Positions 26,637-34,457 of a stretch of DNA of 64,000 nucleotides are shown here, piece by piece. Position numbers and translations under genes: made by a program. Origin of the DNA: Dysgonomonas mossii (lineage in GTDB: Bacteria; Bacteroidota; Bacteroidia; Bacteroidales; Dysgonomonadaceae); the NCBI RefSeq assembly GCF_004569505.1, contig NZ_SPPK01000002.1, positions 186,001 through 250,000 of the forward strand. The letters are read 5' to 3'. Numbering within the stretch: position 1 is the first letter of the stretch; every line of letters begins with the position of its first letter. The notes beneath the pieces are model-generated. The model made no database searches, had not been told where the DNA came from, and saw only the letters and a program-made list of their open reading frames with translations.

Positions 26637-27686
26637 ATGAAAAAAGACGATATATTTTATCAGGCATTGGTCGCTAAAGACCCTTCATTCGAAGGAACAT
26701 TCTTTGCGGGAATAAAGACGACGGGTATATTTTGTCGTCCTACATGCACAGCCCGCAAGCCAAAAAGGGAGAATGTAGAGTTCTTCGCTTCTGCAAAAGA
26801 CGCCATACTAAAAGGTTACAGAGCCTGTAAGGTTTGTCATCCGATGGAGAAAGCAGGGAGTACCCCCGAATATGTAGACCGTGTATTAAGGTTTTTGGAC
26901 GAAGACCCATCTTTGAAGCTCAAAGATTATGATCTGTTGAAGCTGGATATAGAGCCAAGTAAAATCCGTCGTTGGTTTCTCAAGAATCATGGTATCACTT
27001 TTCATGCCTATCAGCGTATGTACAGGATAAATACAGCATTCAAAAAATTGCAGACCGGCACATCTGTCACCGATATTGCTTTCGATTCGGGCTATGAGTC
27101 TCTCAGTGGCTTCAACGATTCGTTTAAGAAGGTGTTTGGTGTATCTCCCAAAAATAGCAAAGAAAAGCAGGTCATAGACTTCACCCGTATAGAAACAGAT
27201 TTGGGTACAATGGTAGCTTGTGCTACGGATAAAGGAGTCTGCTTACTCGAGTTTTCGGATCGGAAAGGATTGGAAACCGAACTGAAACAATTAGCCAAGT
27301 ATCATAATGCTAATATTGTGCAGGGACAGAACAAATATTTCAAACAACTGAAAGAAGAATTGGACGCCTACTTTGAAGGGAGACTGAAAGAGTTTAAAGT
27401 TCCGTTGGATATATCCGGCACAGATTTTCAGAAACAATTATGGCAAGCACTTGTTGAAATTCCCTATGGCACTACTTCTTCTTATCTCAGACAGGCGGAA
27501 GTTTTAGGAAAGCCATCGTCGGTAAGGGCTGTGGCTAATGCAAACGGGATGAATAAAATTGCAATTATCATTCCTTGTCATCGGGTTGTGGGTTCCGACG
27601 GGTCGTTGACCGGCTATGCGGGAGGATTGTGGCGCAAACGGAAGCTTATCGATCTGGAAAAAGATAATAAACAAAAATTATCCTGA
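26637..27686 (+). CDS. ada: Ada-type regulator and O6-methylguanine-DNA methyltransferase
   Basis: 349 residues with all three Ada modules in order. (1) N-terminal zinc/phosphotriester-repair domain, residues about 5-75, with four Cys in FCRPTC and CKVC. (2) AraC-type helix-turn-helix, about 95-170, with GTSVTDIAFDSGYESLSGFN. (3) Methyltransferase, about 180-345, with the acceptor Cys in IIIPCHRVVGSDGSLTGYAGG. It directly repairs O6-methylguanine and methylphosphotriesters, and once methylated activates alkylation-response genes, including itself (family knowledge). Monocistronic here. Its last codons and stop lie inside a palindromic element (27677-27738). Confidence 0.95.
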   Translation: MKKDDIFYQALVAKDPSFEGTFFAGIKTTGIFCRPTCTARKPKRENVEFFASAKDAILKGYRACKVCHPMEKAGSTPEYVDRVLRFLDEDPSLKLKDYDLLKLDIEPSKIRRWFLKNHGITFHAYQRMYRINTAFKKLQTGTSVTDIAFDSGYESLSGFNDSFKKVFGVSPKNSKEKQVIDFTRIETDLGTMVACATDKGVCLLEFSDRKGLETELKQLAKYHNANIVQGQNKYFKQLKEELDAYFEGRLKEFKVPLDISGTDFQKQLWQALVEIPYGTTSSYLRQAEVLGKPSSVRAVANANGMNKIAIIIPCHRVVGSDGSLTGYAGGLWRKRKLIDLEKDNKQKLS

Positions 27687-27738
27687 ACGAAAAGGAATGT
27701 CTCTTTAGCGAGAGAGTCCTCAGTACGCTCAGGATAAT
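27677..27738. repeat. REP-like palindromic element at the 3' end of ada
   Basis: ATTATCCTGAACG (27677-27689) pairs with CGCTCAGGATAAT (27726-27738), 12 of 13 positions, enclosing a second stem TCTCT/AGAGA. The ada stop TGA is inside the left arm. The right part (GTCCTCAGTACGCTCAGGATAATGA) resembles the widespread REP-like motif ending CTTCGCTCAGAATGAC. Confidence 0.55.
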
Positions 27739-27752
27739 GAAATTATATAGGA

Positions 27753-28406
27753 TTAATATCCTGCGGTAAAGCGTTGGCGGGGAAATTTATGGTTCTCTAT
27801 TTCGTCAACAATAGCTACAGACAGATCCTCAACAGACAGGATAGATTCTCCGTCTTTGTCGAACACAGGTTCGTCTGTACCCAATCTATACTTGCCTGTT
27901 CGTCCTGTTTTGATGCCTTGGTGCATATTGATGGCAGGCGAAAACATTGTCCAATCCAGTTCAGTCTCTTTTTTCAGGATATTCAGATAGTCTCTTGCTG
28001 CGGTAGCTCCAGGTTTTATTTCTTCGGGAAAACCTTCACTGTCCACAAGTTGTTTGCCGTCTATGTAGAGGCTGCCTGCTCCTCCGATTGTGATATAACG
28101 TTTTACACCCGCTTCTTTTACAGCTTTCTGTATTGCTTCCGATCCTTTAATGAAATCGTCGTATATATTCGGGTTAGTCCATCCGGGATTAAATGCGCTT
28201 AGCACAAGATCGTTGCCTTTAAGTGCTTCTACCAATGCTTTCGTATTTGTAACATCCAACGCAACGGTCTTGGGATTTCCGTTTTTTACCGGAATTTTAT
28301 CTGTAGAGCGTGCAAATGCTGTTACTTCATAACCTCTGTTTACTAACTCTGTCAACAAGTGTGAACCTACGAAGCCTGTGGCTCCTATTAATGCTATTTT
28401 CTTCAT
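27753..28406 (-). CDS. NAD(P)-binding oxidoreductase (NmrA/SDR-a5 type)
   Basis: 217 residues. Rossmann start KKIALIGATGFVGSHLLTEL with the GATGxxG nucleotide motif, then TAFARSTDKIP (Arg at the end of beta-2 suggests NADPH), ALDVTN, VLSAFNPG and KRYITIGGAGSLY. This is the short, atypical SDR family with no classical YxxxK catalytic site; members act on flavins, quinones or small carbonyls. It follows the Rrf2 gene on the same strand, and its leader carries a 21-bp inverted repeat matching the one at the Rrf2 promoter, so it is probably the regulated target. Confidence 0.85.
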   Translation of the reverse strand: MKKIALIGATGFVGSHLLTELVNRGYEVTAFARSTDKIPVKNGNPKTVALDVTNTKALVEALKGNDLVLSAFNPGWTNPNIYDDFIKGSEAIQKAVKEAGVKRYITIGGAGSLYIDGKQLVDSEGFPEEIKPGATAARDYLNILKKETELDWTMFSPAINMHQGIKTGRTGKYRLGTDEPVFDKDGESILSVEDLSVAIVDEIENHKFPRQRFTAGY

Positions 28407-28443
28407 GACTTTCTTTTTTATTGATTAATTAATTTCTTTTATA

Positions 28444-28464
28444 CTGTATGTTTCCGTGTTACAG
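28444..28464 (-). promoter_or_regulatory. Putative Rrf2 operator 2, before the oxidoreductase gene
   Basis: CTGTA-N11-TTACAG-type site, 21 bp, flanked by A/T to extend the symmetry (ACTGTA ... TACAGT). Same length and same outer arms as operator 1. It lies 38 nt before the oxidoreductase start codon and 22 nt downstream of a minus-strand TAGATTTG (28486-28493), so it may act as a roadblock. Confidence 0.55.
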
Positions 28465-28480
28465 TTATGTTTAAATTTTT

Positions 28481-28891
28481 TTATTCAAATCTATTACTGA
28501 AATCAGCTAACGTTTGGTTAGCCAATCGGCTTATCATTATATCTTCAGCTTCTTTATTCAGGTCGTACAAATGCTCATTTATTTGTTTGCCAACAGGGCA
28601 CTTCGGGTTGGGCGATGCCAGTTCGTTGCCCAGAATGGAATGTGTGCTTACAATCTTATATACGTCCGAGATGAATATTTCGTTGGCAGGTCTGGCAAGC
28701 ATACACCCTCCGTTTTTACCCTCCTTACTTATAACAATATTATGCTTGCGAAGGTTTGATAGCTCTTTCCTTACCAATACAGGATTGATATTCATACTCC
28801 CCGCTAAAAAATCGGAAGAGAGCAGCTCGTCCGGAAACTTGGAGAGTAATACTAATATATGCATTGATATGACAAATCTGCGATCGTTCAT
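28481..28891 (-). CDS. Rrf2-family transcriptional regulator
   Basis: 136 residues from the ATG at 28891 (MNDRRFVISMHIL). A longer frame exists, but its extra codons lie inside the operator and after the predicted transcription start, so the short start is preferred. Winged-helix domain with SSDFLAGSMNINPVLVRKEL, then a long dimerisation helix. Only two Cys are seen (GGCMLAR and PKCPVGK), not the three-Cys cluster site of IscR or NsrR, so it is more like the YwnA/HypR redox-sensing branch. Its own promoter carries a 21-bp inverted repeat, implying autoregulation. Confidence 0.88.
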   Translation of the reverse strand: MNDRRFVISMHILVLLSKFPDELLSSDFLAGSMNINPVLVRKELSNLRKHNIVISKEGKNGGCMLARPANEIFISDVYKIVSTHSILGNELASPNPKCPVGKQINEHLYDLNKEAEDIMISRLANQTLADFSNRFE

Positions 28892-28892
28892 T

Positions 28893-28913
28893 CTGTAATT
28901 ATATTTATTACAG
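28893..28913 (-). promoter_or_regulatory. Putative Rrf2 operator 1, at its own promoter
   Basis: CTGTAAT-N7-ATTACAG, perfect 7-bp arms, 21 bp in total. It starts 3 bp downstream of the -7 box and reaches to 2 bp from the start codon, so a bound dimer would cover the transcription start. Confidence 0.7.
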
Positions 28914-28915
28914 TA

Positions 28916-28944
28916 CAAAGGTAGATAAAAATTTTACACTACAA
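28916..28944 (-). promoter_or_regulatory. Promoter of the rrf2 gene
   Basis: On the minus strand: TTG (28944-28942), 18 nt, TACCTTTG (28923-28916). Confidence 0.65.
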
Positions 28945-29046
28945 TATAAAAGTGAAGAAAAATATACTTTTTTCTTATAGGGAAAAGATGTTTCCTTTGT
29001 CGGTATGACAGGCAACGATCATTCGTGTAAATATTGCAGAAAACGC

Positions 29047-29490
29047 TTAAAATATTTTAATTGCACGGGTCTCTTGCAATTCCATCTTTACTATTTTCTC
29101 ATTTAGGAATGTAATTACAAAATCTTTGGTAGGTGAATTTGTTCCGTCTGTATATGGATATATTACGGCGATAAACTCTTGTGTGCCTCCGATACTTTTA
29201 CTTACGGTCTTTGATACTCTGATATTCGATTTGTCTGGGAAAATATACTGGTTGAATGTGGGTTTCCATATTTTTATAAAGGGCTTAATCGCTTTTTCAC
29301 TCACATTCGCACTCTTGTCAAACAGGGTTAATAAACTATCAATCTGATCTGATTCCGCAAAGCGTAAAGCTTTTCTGCCTATTTCCACTTCATTTCCCGG
29401 AGCAGAGTCAATACTTCTTGTTGTAGTCTGATTGAATTGGCATCCGACAAAAAAGAGGCATAGAAAAACAACGAGTAGATTTTTCATCAC
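29047..29490 (-). CDS. Hypothetical lipoprotein
   Basis: 147 residues. Lipobox FFVGC (Cys17). The rest (IGRKALRFAESDQIDSLLTL, an IYPYTDG turn and C-terminal strand FVITFLNEKIVKMELQETR) suggests a small alpha-plus-beta domain of NTF2-like or DUF3887-like type, but no family is recognised with confidence. It lies 40 nt downstream of rsmG on the same strand and could be the third gene of that unit. Confidence 0.65.
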   Translation of the reverse strand: MMKNLLVVFLCLFFVGCQFNQTTTRSIDSAPGNEVEIGRKALRFAESDQIDSLLTLFDKSANVSEKAIKPFIKIWKPTFNQYIFPDKSNIRVSKTVSKSIGGTQEFIAVIYPYTDGTNSPTKDFVITFLNEKIVKMELQETRAIKIF

Positions 29491-29530
29491 CGATAAATTT
29501 AAGGTTAGTAATAAGAAGTATTTTCTTATC

Positions 29531-30151
29531 TCAGATCAGCACATAAACGATCTTCTTTGTCTTAAAGTACTCTTCTTCGAAGTACATCGACAAGTCGTCA
29601 GCCTCGGCTGTTTTCTTAAATGGTTTTAGTTCCCCTTCCAAGTTTCCTCCTTTGAGACATATCAGTCCGTTTGGCAGAGCATTTTGCTGTTCTTTCGATA
29701 CGTTTTTCCGTATGATTTTCACCAAATCGGGTAGAGGCATTACTGCACGGCTTACCACAAAGTCGAATTGTTCTTTTACCTCTTCGGCACGACAATGGCG
29801 AAACTGAATGTTTTCTAATCCGATGGCGTTCGAAACTTCTGTGGCAACCCTAATCTTCTTCCCAATGCTGTCTACCAACAGGAAGTTACACTTAGGAAAC
29901 AATATGGCGAGCGGTACTCCCGGAAAGCCACCTCCTGTACCTACATCCATAATTTTCGAGCCGTCTTTGAACTGAATCAGTTTTGCTATTCCCAACGAGT
30001 GAAGTACATGGTGAGTATACAAATTTTCGATGTCTTTGCGTGAAATTACATTTATTTTAGAATTCCAATCCGCATACAGATCGTATAGAGCAGCAAATTG
30101 TTGTTTTTGCTTTTCTGTAATATTAGGGAAGTATTTAAGAATTATATCCAT
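29531..30151 (-). CDS. rsmG: 16S rRNA (guanine527-N7)-methyltransferase
   Basis: 206 residues, normal size. RsmG methylates G527 in the 530 loop of 16S rRNA using SAM. Signatures: DLYADWNSKINVISRKD, HVLHSLGIAKL, MDVGTGGGFPGVPLAI (SAM motif I), LVDSIGKKIRVA and DFVVSRAVMPLPDL. Its ATG overlaps the TAA of the DUF3298 lipoprotein gene by one base (TAATG). Loss of this gene is known to give low-level streptomycin resistance in other bacteria. Confidence 0.95.
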   Translation of the reverse strand: MDIILKYFPNITEKQKQQFAALYDLYADWNSKINVISRKDIENLYTHHVLHSLGIAKLIQFKDGSKIMDVGTGGGFPGVPLAILFPKCNFLLVDSIGKKIRVATEVSNAIGLENIQFRHCRAEEVKEQFDFVVSRAVMPLPDLVKIIRKNVSKEQQNALPNGLICLKGGNLEGELKPFKKTAEADDLSMYFEEEYFKTKKIVYVLI

Positions 30152-30993
30152 TATTTTCCTGAGAAGCTAGAAATTGGAGAATTATCTTTTAATATCGGGT
30201 ACAACTCACTGTATGTAAACGGAACTTTTATCGTGCCCAGCGATGGTGCTGAGTATTCGCCCTGATTGAATAGGTAAGTTATTCCTTTATCGTCGATCGA
30301 AAAATTATTGTTGGCTGCTATGTCTTCTATTCCCCAATATCCGAATTCAAGAAGGTCTTCGGCTGTTTTCACATTATTCTGTGCCACGATCTTATCGGTA
30401 AGCATTGTGTTGAGCAGCTTTTTATATTCGGGGATAAATATGTCTTTCTCTGTAATTACACTTCCTGTCTTCAGGTCTATATTCACATTTTTGTAGAATG
30501 TAGACGAATTAGCACCACCTTTAAAGTCCATCGATGATGTTTGGTACGATATGATACCTCCTCTATCGAATATCACTTGAGAGTTTAGCGTTTTATAGAA
30601 CGAAAAATAATCTTCACTATCTTCCGAGCTTTCCCAGTCGGGGAACTGCACTTGTGCCGCCTCCTTGTAGTTCGCAATGTAATTGGTTACATATTTGTCT
30701 ACCGCATTTGCCGGCGAGAGTGATTCCGAAGACTCGTCTTCAAACAGAGCATAGTTAAACTCTTTTTGTATCTTGGCGAGCATAATACTGTCTTCATATT
30801 TTGCAGGGAAGATATAATTTATTTTTATAGAACACGAAGGCTTAGTGGAGTCGTTATCCAAATGGTAAATCTTTGACACACTAATAGAATCGTACACTAT
30901 ATTGTTTACTGTATCCGTTTTTTTGTTTTCGCATGAAAAAAATAAAATGGAAAATATAAATAATAAACTGATATGTGTAGAGGTAAATTTCAT
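30151..30993 (-). CDS. DUF3298/RsiV-like lipoprotein
   Basis: 280 residues. Lipobox ILFFSC (Cys21). After a variable N-terminal half (DUF4163-like, with KYEDSIMLAKIQKEFNYALF) comes a C-terminal DUF3298 domain: VNIDLKTGSVITEKDIFIP, YKKLLNTMLTDKI, FSIDDKGITYLFNQGEYSAPS and the family end VPFTYSELYPIL. RsiV, which shares this domain, binds lysozyme in Bacillus; other members are of unknown function and no anti-sigma helix is present here. Upstream partner of rsmG. Confidence 0.8.
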   Translation of the reverse strand: MKFTSTHISLLFIFSILFFSCENKKTDTVNNIVYDSISVSKIYHLDNDSTKPSCSIKINYIFPAKYEDSIMLAKIQKEFNYALFEDESSESLSPANAVDKYVTNYIANYKEAAQVQFPDWESSEDSEDYFSFYKTLNSQVIFDRGGIISYQTSSMDFKGGANSSTFYKNVNIDLKTGSVITEKDIFIPEYKKLLNTMLTDKIVAQNNVKTAEDLLEFGYWGIEDIAANNNFSIDDKGITYLFNQGEYSAPSLGTIKVPFTYSELYPILKDNSPISSFSGK

Positions 30994-31225
30994 ATGAACA
31001 TCATTTAGTTTCTACTGCTGTATATACTACTAACGTTAAATCTGTGCTAATAGTTTTTTATTTCTTTTCATGAAGCAAATATACGACAAAAAGGAAAAGG
31101 GATACCTTTTTTTGTTAATCTTTTATGAAGTAATTTTTCAATAGAGTGCCTTTAAGGCGTATTTATATTAACTTTTTGGTAGTATGAAGTTTCTGTCAAT
31201 TAACAGCTATTTGCTCCTATTTTTA

Positions 31226-31233
31226 TATCTTTG
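31226..31233 (+). promoter_or_regulatory. -7 element of folD
   Basis: TATCTTTG matches TAnnTTTG. It predicts a leader of about 155 nt that contains the palindromic element. Confidence 0.5.
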
Positions 31234-31271
31234 TGGCATCTAAGTAGTCAGTAATAATTATTGACGTATCT

Positions 31272-31333
31272 TGTAGGGGTAACTCTTGTGGTTACCTACT
31301 ATTGGTCGGGCAGGGACAAGCCCAGCCACTACA
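31272..31333 (+). repeat. REP/MITE-like element with TGTAGGGG ends
   Basis: 62 nt. The ends TGTAGGGG and CCACTACA are inverted repeats (7 of 8). Inside are two hairpins: GGTAAC-N7-GTTACC and GGGC-N8-GCCC with TGG/CCA flanks. The layout (TGTAGGGG, hairpin, short gap, GGGCAGGGACAAGCCC hairpin, CTACA) matches my memory of a palindromic repeat spread through many bacterial phyla. Confidence 0.6.
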
Positions 31334-31392
31334 TATAGATAAATATGGCTGTAAATTTTACAACTTAATAATTCTTATCTAAAGCAATTTAT

Positions 31393-32274
31393 ATGCAATT
31401 AATCGATGGTAAAGCCATATCGGCTCAAATGAAAAAAGAAATAGCCGAAGAGGTCACAAAAATAAAAGCCGCAGGAGGTAAAACCCCTCATCTGGCAGCA
31501 GTATTGGTGGGGCACGACGGCGGAAGCGAAACTTATGTTGCCAGCAAAGTTCGTACATGCGAAGAGGTAGGCTTTAAGTCGTCTCTTATACGTTTCGAGG
31601 ATAACGTAAGCGAAGAAGAACTTTTGGCTTGTGTAGATAAGCTGAACAAAGATGCGGACGTTGACGGGTTTATCGTTCAATTACCATTGCCAAAACATAT
31701 ATCGGAACAGAAAGTAATAGAAGCGATTGACTACCGCAAAGATGTAGACGGATTTCATCCGATCAATGTGGGGCGTATGTCTATTGGTTTGCCCTGCTTT
31801 GTGTCGGCAACACCGGCGGGGATACTCGAATTGCTGAAACGATACGATATTCCTACTCAGGGTAAACACTGCGTAGTGCTCGGTCGTAGCAATATTGTAG
31901 GAAAACCGGTTGCAAACCTGATGATGCAAAAAGGCTATCCGGGCGATGCCACAGTAACCGTATGCCATAGCCGCACACCAAATATAAAAGAAGTTTGCCA
32001 AAGTGCCGATATTATTATTGCTGCATTGGGCGTTCCCGAGTTTCTGAAAGGAGACATGGTGAAAGATGGCGTTGTAGTGATCGATGTAGGTACTACCCGT
32101 GTGCCTTCTGCTGAAACTAAATCAGGATTTAAGCTCAAAGGGGATGTTGCTTTCGATGAGGTAGCCGCCAAAGCATCGTTTATCACACCTGTACCGGGTG
32201 GGGTAGGGCCTATGACAATTATTTCCCTGATGAGAAATACATTGCTGGCAGGGAAAAACGAAATATACAAGTAA
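31393..32274 (+). CDS. folD: Bifunctional methylenetetrahydrofolate dehydrogenase/methenyl-THF cyclohydrolase
   Basis: 293 residues, full length. FolD interconverts 5,10-methylene-THF and 10-formyl-THF, feeding purine synthesis and formyl-Met. Key residues: the Y-x3-K pair in [35 protein letters not shown], the NADP site [14 protein letters not shown], and the C-terminal [12 protein letters not shown]. Monocistronic, with a long leader holding a palindromic repeat. One-carbon context in the window: gcvP and purN. Confidence 0.96.
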   Translation: MQLIDGKAISAQMKKEIAEEVTKIKAAGGKTPHLAAVLVGHDGGSETYVASKVRTCEEVGFKSSLIRFEDNVSEEELLACVDKLNKDADVDGFIVQLPLPKHISEQKVIEAIDYRKDVDGFHPINVGRMSIGLPCFVSATPAGILELLKRYDIPTQGKHCVVLGRSNIVGKPVANLMMQKGYPGDATVTVCHSRTPNIKEVCQSADIIIAALGVPEFLKGDMVKDGVVVIDVGTTRVPSAETKSGFKLKGDVAFDEVAAKASFITPVPGGVGPMTIISLMRNTLLAGKNEIYK

Positions 32275-32324
32275 TATTTTTCTGAGAAGAATGATCTTAT
32301 AGAGTGGAGCGATCGTTTCACTTA

Positions 32325-32362
32325 TAAAAAAAATAAAGGCTGCTTTTCACAAAGCGGCCTTT
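32325..32362. terminator. Terminator between folD and the beta-helix lipoprotein gene
   Basis: AAAGGCTGCTT pairs with AAGCGGCCTTT (one wobble). The long A run on the plus-strand left side gives a U run for minus-strand transcripts; the plus-strand tail is weaker. Confidence 0.8.
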
Positions 32363-32386
32363 ACGATTATTTATCCAATAGTAAAA

Positions 32387-34333
32387 TCACGGACGACCTC
32401 CGTTCCCTCCTGTTGAGGTTCCGATGCTGGTAACCATCGAACTTGGTGTGAAAGTTATAGCTGTCGTTCCTTTTGAATATGTTGCCGATGAATACAGTCC
32501 GTGGAAATTGCTGCCGCCTGACACACTGCCCCCTTTGTAAACCGTATACGTTACATCCGACTTCATATCGGGAGAGCTGAATAATAATGTCATTTGGTTG
32601 TATGTTCTAGGTACTTTGTAAGTTAATATTCCCGTACCATCGGACGCCTCTATATGTATCAGATCGCCCGAAGTCCCCGTTGTTCCGTAAATAACAGATC
32701 GCTGAGTACTTACACCTGACGTAGGAGTACTGGTTGCTCCACCCGTACCAACAAGAATACCACCTGTGATTTTGAACGTATTGTTGTCGCAGTCGAAGCC
32801 TTCTTCCGGTGCAGTTGTCCCCGAGGATATGATGGTGCCACCAGTTATAGTCATTGTTCCGTTCGAGTCTATACCATCATTTGAAGTGCTGTAACAATAT
32901 ATGTTTCCTCCGTTGATGGCTATGTGATTGGAGGCATTGATACAATCGTCGTAGGCTTCAATTTCGATTGTACCATTGTTGATTGTCAGAATTTTCTTGC
33001 TTTCCAATCCCTCGGCTTCTTCTTTGGTTGTTTTGATGATTATAGTACCACCGTTTACGGTAACATTGCCGTCGCTTTTTATGGCTTTGGCTGCCGTATC
33101 GTCCGAGCCGTATTTGAATAGATCTCCGGTAGTAGATACATTTATAGTTCCATCGTTGATGATGAGGTCTCCATCTACACTGATGCCTTTTCCTCCTGCG
33201 CCGGAGGCTGTTATATTTATTACACCTTTATCTATTGTGAGGGCGCCATCGCATTTTATGCCCGCCGCAGATGATATATCTTTGTCGTCGGTATCGTAAT
33301 ACGCACTGCCTGTTGTTGCCAGTGTAAGCTCACCGCCTCCGATGGTCATATTGCCTCCGGCATTGAAAGCTTTTGCCGCAAGCCCCGAAGTATTGATGTT
33401 GATTGTGCCCCCTGTAACGCCGATTGAGCCGATGTCACTTTTTATACCTGCCGCTTTTTGACCTGTGGTAGTGATATTTATAGAGCCTCCACTGATGGCT
33501 ATAGACGAGTCTATCGATGTATCTGTGTCTTCGTAAGAAGCTACAATGGCATCGTCATCGCTTTTTATAGTGATATTTCCATCATAAATTTTGATGTAAC
33601 CTTCGTCGCAGTCTATACCATCGCTCGAGGCTTTGATGTTGAGCGTACCTCCATCCATTCTGAAATAATCTTTGGCATGAATACCGTCACTTACTGCACC
33701 CGATATGGTGATGTTGCCTCCTTTTATGCGAATGTAGTCGTCACTGCTGATTGCGTGCTTGTATCTTCCTATAACAAGTAGGTTTCCATTTCCCTGAAAA
33801 TTGAGTTGTCCTTCGCTGAAGAAAGCCCCTTTCATGTCTTCGTCGTTGTAGGCTGTGTAAGTGCTGCTGTCTACCAGTCGGTTAGACGTTCCTCCCACTA
33901 ACATTACGGTTACTTTTTTGCCTGATTGTACGTTCAGTGCAGGGCCGTCTGTGCTTATTATACTGACTCCATTGAGTCCCAACCCGAACTTGTAATCGCT
34001 ATAAATTTTGAAAGAACCACTCTTTATCGTTCCCGAAAGTACATAGTTGATTTCTGTGGTTGTATTTGTAGATGTTACCACCACATTTCCGTTCGATTGG
34101 GTTATGCTTACCCCTTCATTTTCGTAAGGGTTTGTAATCGTTACAATGTTGTCGGTATAGGCAATAGTTACGGCATCCACAAAGGTTGTATCCTTTGTGT
34201 TGGTGGCGAAGTCTTCATCAATAACGATTTCTTCATCATCATCGTCATTAACAGGATCATTGTCGTTACTACACGCTATTAGAAGCATGCAACATGTTGT
34301 AAAAAATAAAATAAAGATTTTTCTAGAATTCAT
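32387..34333 (-). CDS. Cthe_2159-type beta-helix carbohydrate-binding lipoprotein
   Basis: 648 residues. Lipobox LLIAC (Cys21), then an acidic Asp/Glu-rich linker (VNDDDDEEIVIDEDF). From about 110 to 560 there are tandem solenoid rungs of the pattern GGTINITxxGDGIxA, for example GGNITISGAVSDGIHAKDY and GGTLNIKASSDGIDCDEGY, typical of the right-handed parallel beta-helix family of Clostridium thermocellum Cthe_2159, which binds polygalacturonate with calcium. The many exposed Asp residues fit calcium binding. Probably surface or periplasmic. A 14-bp hairpin in the mRNA includes the start codon. Catalysis is not indicated. Confidence 0.8.
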   Translation of the reverse strand: MNSRKIFILFFTTCCMLLIACSNDNDPVNDDDDEEIVIDEDFATNTKDTTFVDAVTIAYTDNIVTITNPYENEGVSITQSNGNVVVTSTNTTTEINYVLSGTIKSGSFKIYSDYKFGLGLNGVSIISTDGPALNVQSGKKVTVMLVGGTSNRLVDSSTYTAYNDEDMKGAFFSEGQLNFQGNGNLLVIGRYKHAISSDDYIRIKGGNITISGAVSDGIHAKDYFRMDGGTLNIKASSDGIDCDEGYIKIYDGNITIKSDDDAIVASYEDTDTSIDSSIAISGGSINITTTGQKAAGIKSDIGSIGVTGGTININTSGLAAKAFNAGGNMTIGGGELTLATTGSAYYDTDDKDISSAAGIKCDGALTIDKGVINITASGAGGKGISVDGDLIINDGTINVSTTGDLFKYGSDDTAAKAIKSDGNVTVNGGTIIIKTTKEEAEGLESKKILTINNGTIEIEAYDDCINASNHIAINGGNIYCYSTSNDGIDSNGTMTITGGTIISSGTTAPEEGFDCDNNTFKITGGILVGTGGATSTPTSGVSTQRSVIYGTTGTSGDLIHIEASDGTGILTYKVPRTYNQMTLLFSSPDMKSDVTYTVYKGGSVSGGSNFHGLYSSATYSKGTTAITFTPSSMVTSIGTSTGGNGGRP

Positions 34334-34367
34334 ATTATTGGTCTTATGTGAATTAAGACAATAATAT
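34331..34367 (-). promoter_or_regulatory. Hairpin enclosing the start codon of the beta-helix lipoprotein
   Basis: On the mRNA, ATATTATTG-TCTTA pairs with TAAGA-(C)-CAATAATAT around a 7-nt loop; one bulged base. The A and U of the start codon are the last paired bases. Confidence 0.6.
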
Positions 34368-34457
34368 TATAATCTTTACGAAGAAAATACAAGCAAGTTC
34401 GACAAACAAGACGATTTGTTCGATGAATATTGCTAAAATGAAGGATGAAATATAGAG

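Larger units (their letters stand above)
30994..31392. other. Intergenic region between the DUF3298 gene and folD
   Basis: Divergent promoters. Minus strand: TATATTTG (31076-31083), 83 nt before the DUF3298 lipoprotein. Plus strand: TATCTTTG (31226-31233) for folD. Between the latter and folD lies a REP/MITE-like palindromic element (31272-31333). Confidence 0.5.

Noticed and set aside
28892..28918. Longer N-terminus for the Rrf2 regulator
   Set aside because: The extra codons lie in the operator and reach into the -7 box of its own promoter.
31234..31392. Tetrahydrofolate riboswitch in the folD leader
   Set aside because: The hairpins match a dispersed palindromic repeat better than the THF aptamer; the aptamer core sequences are not seen.
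32387..34333. Direct repeats in the beta-helix gene considered as a CRISPR or tandem repeat array
   Set aside because: The repetition is at protein level (solenoid rungs) with varied DNA, in a continuous reading frame.
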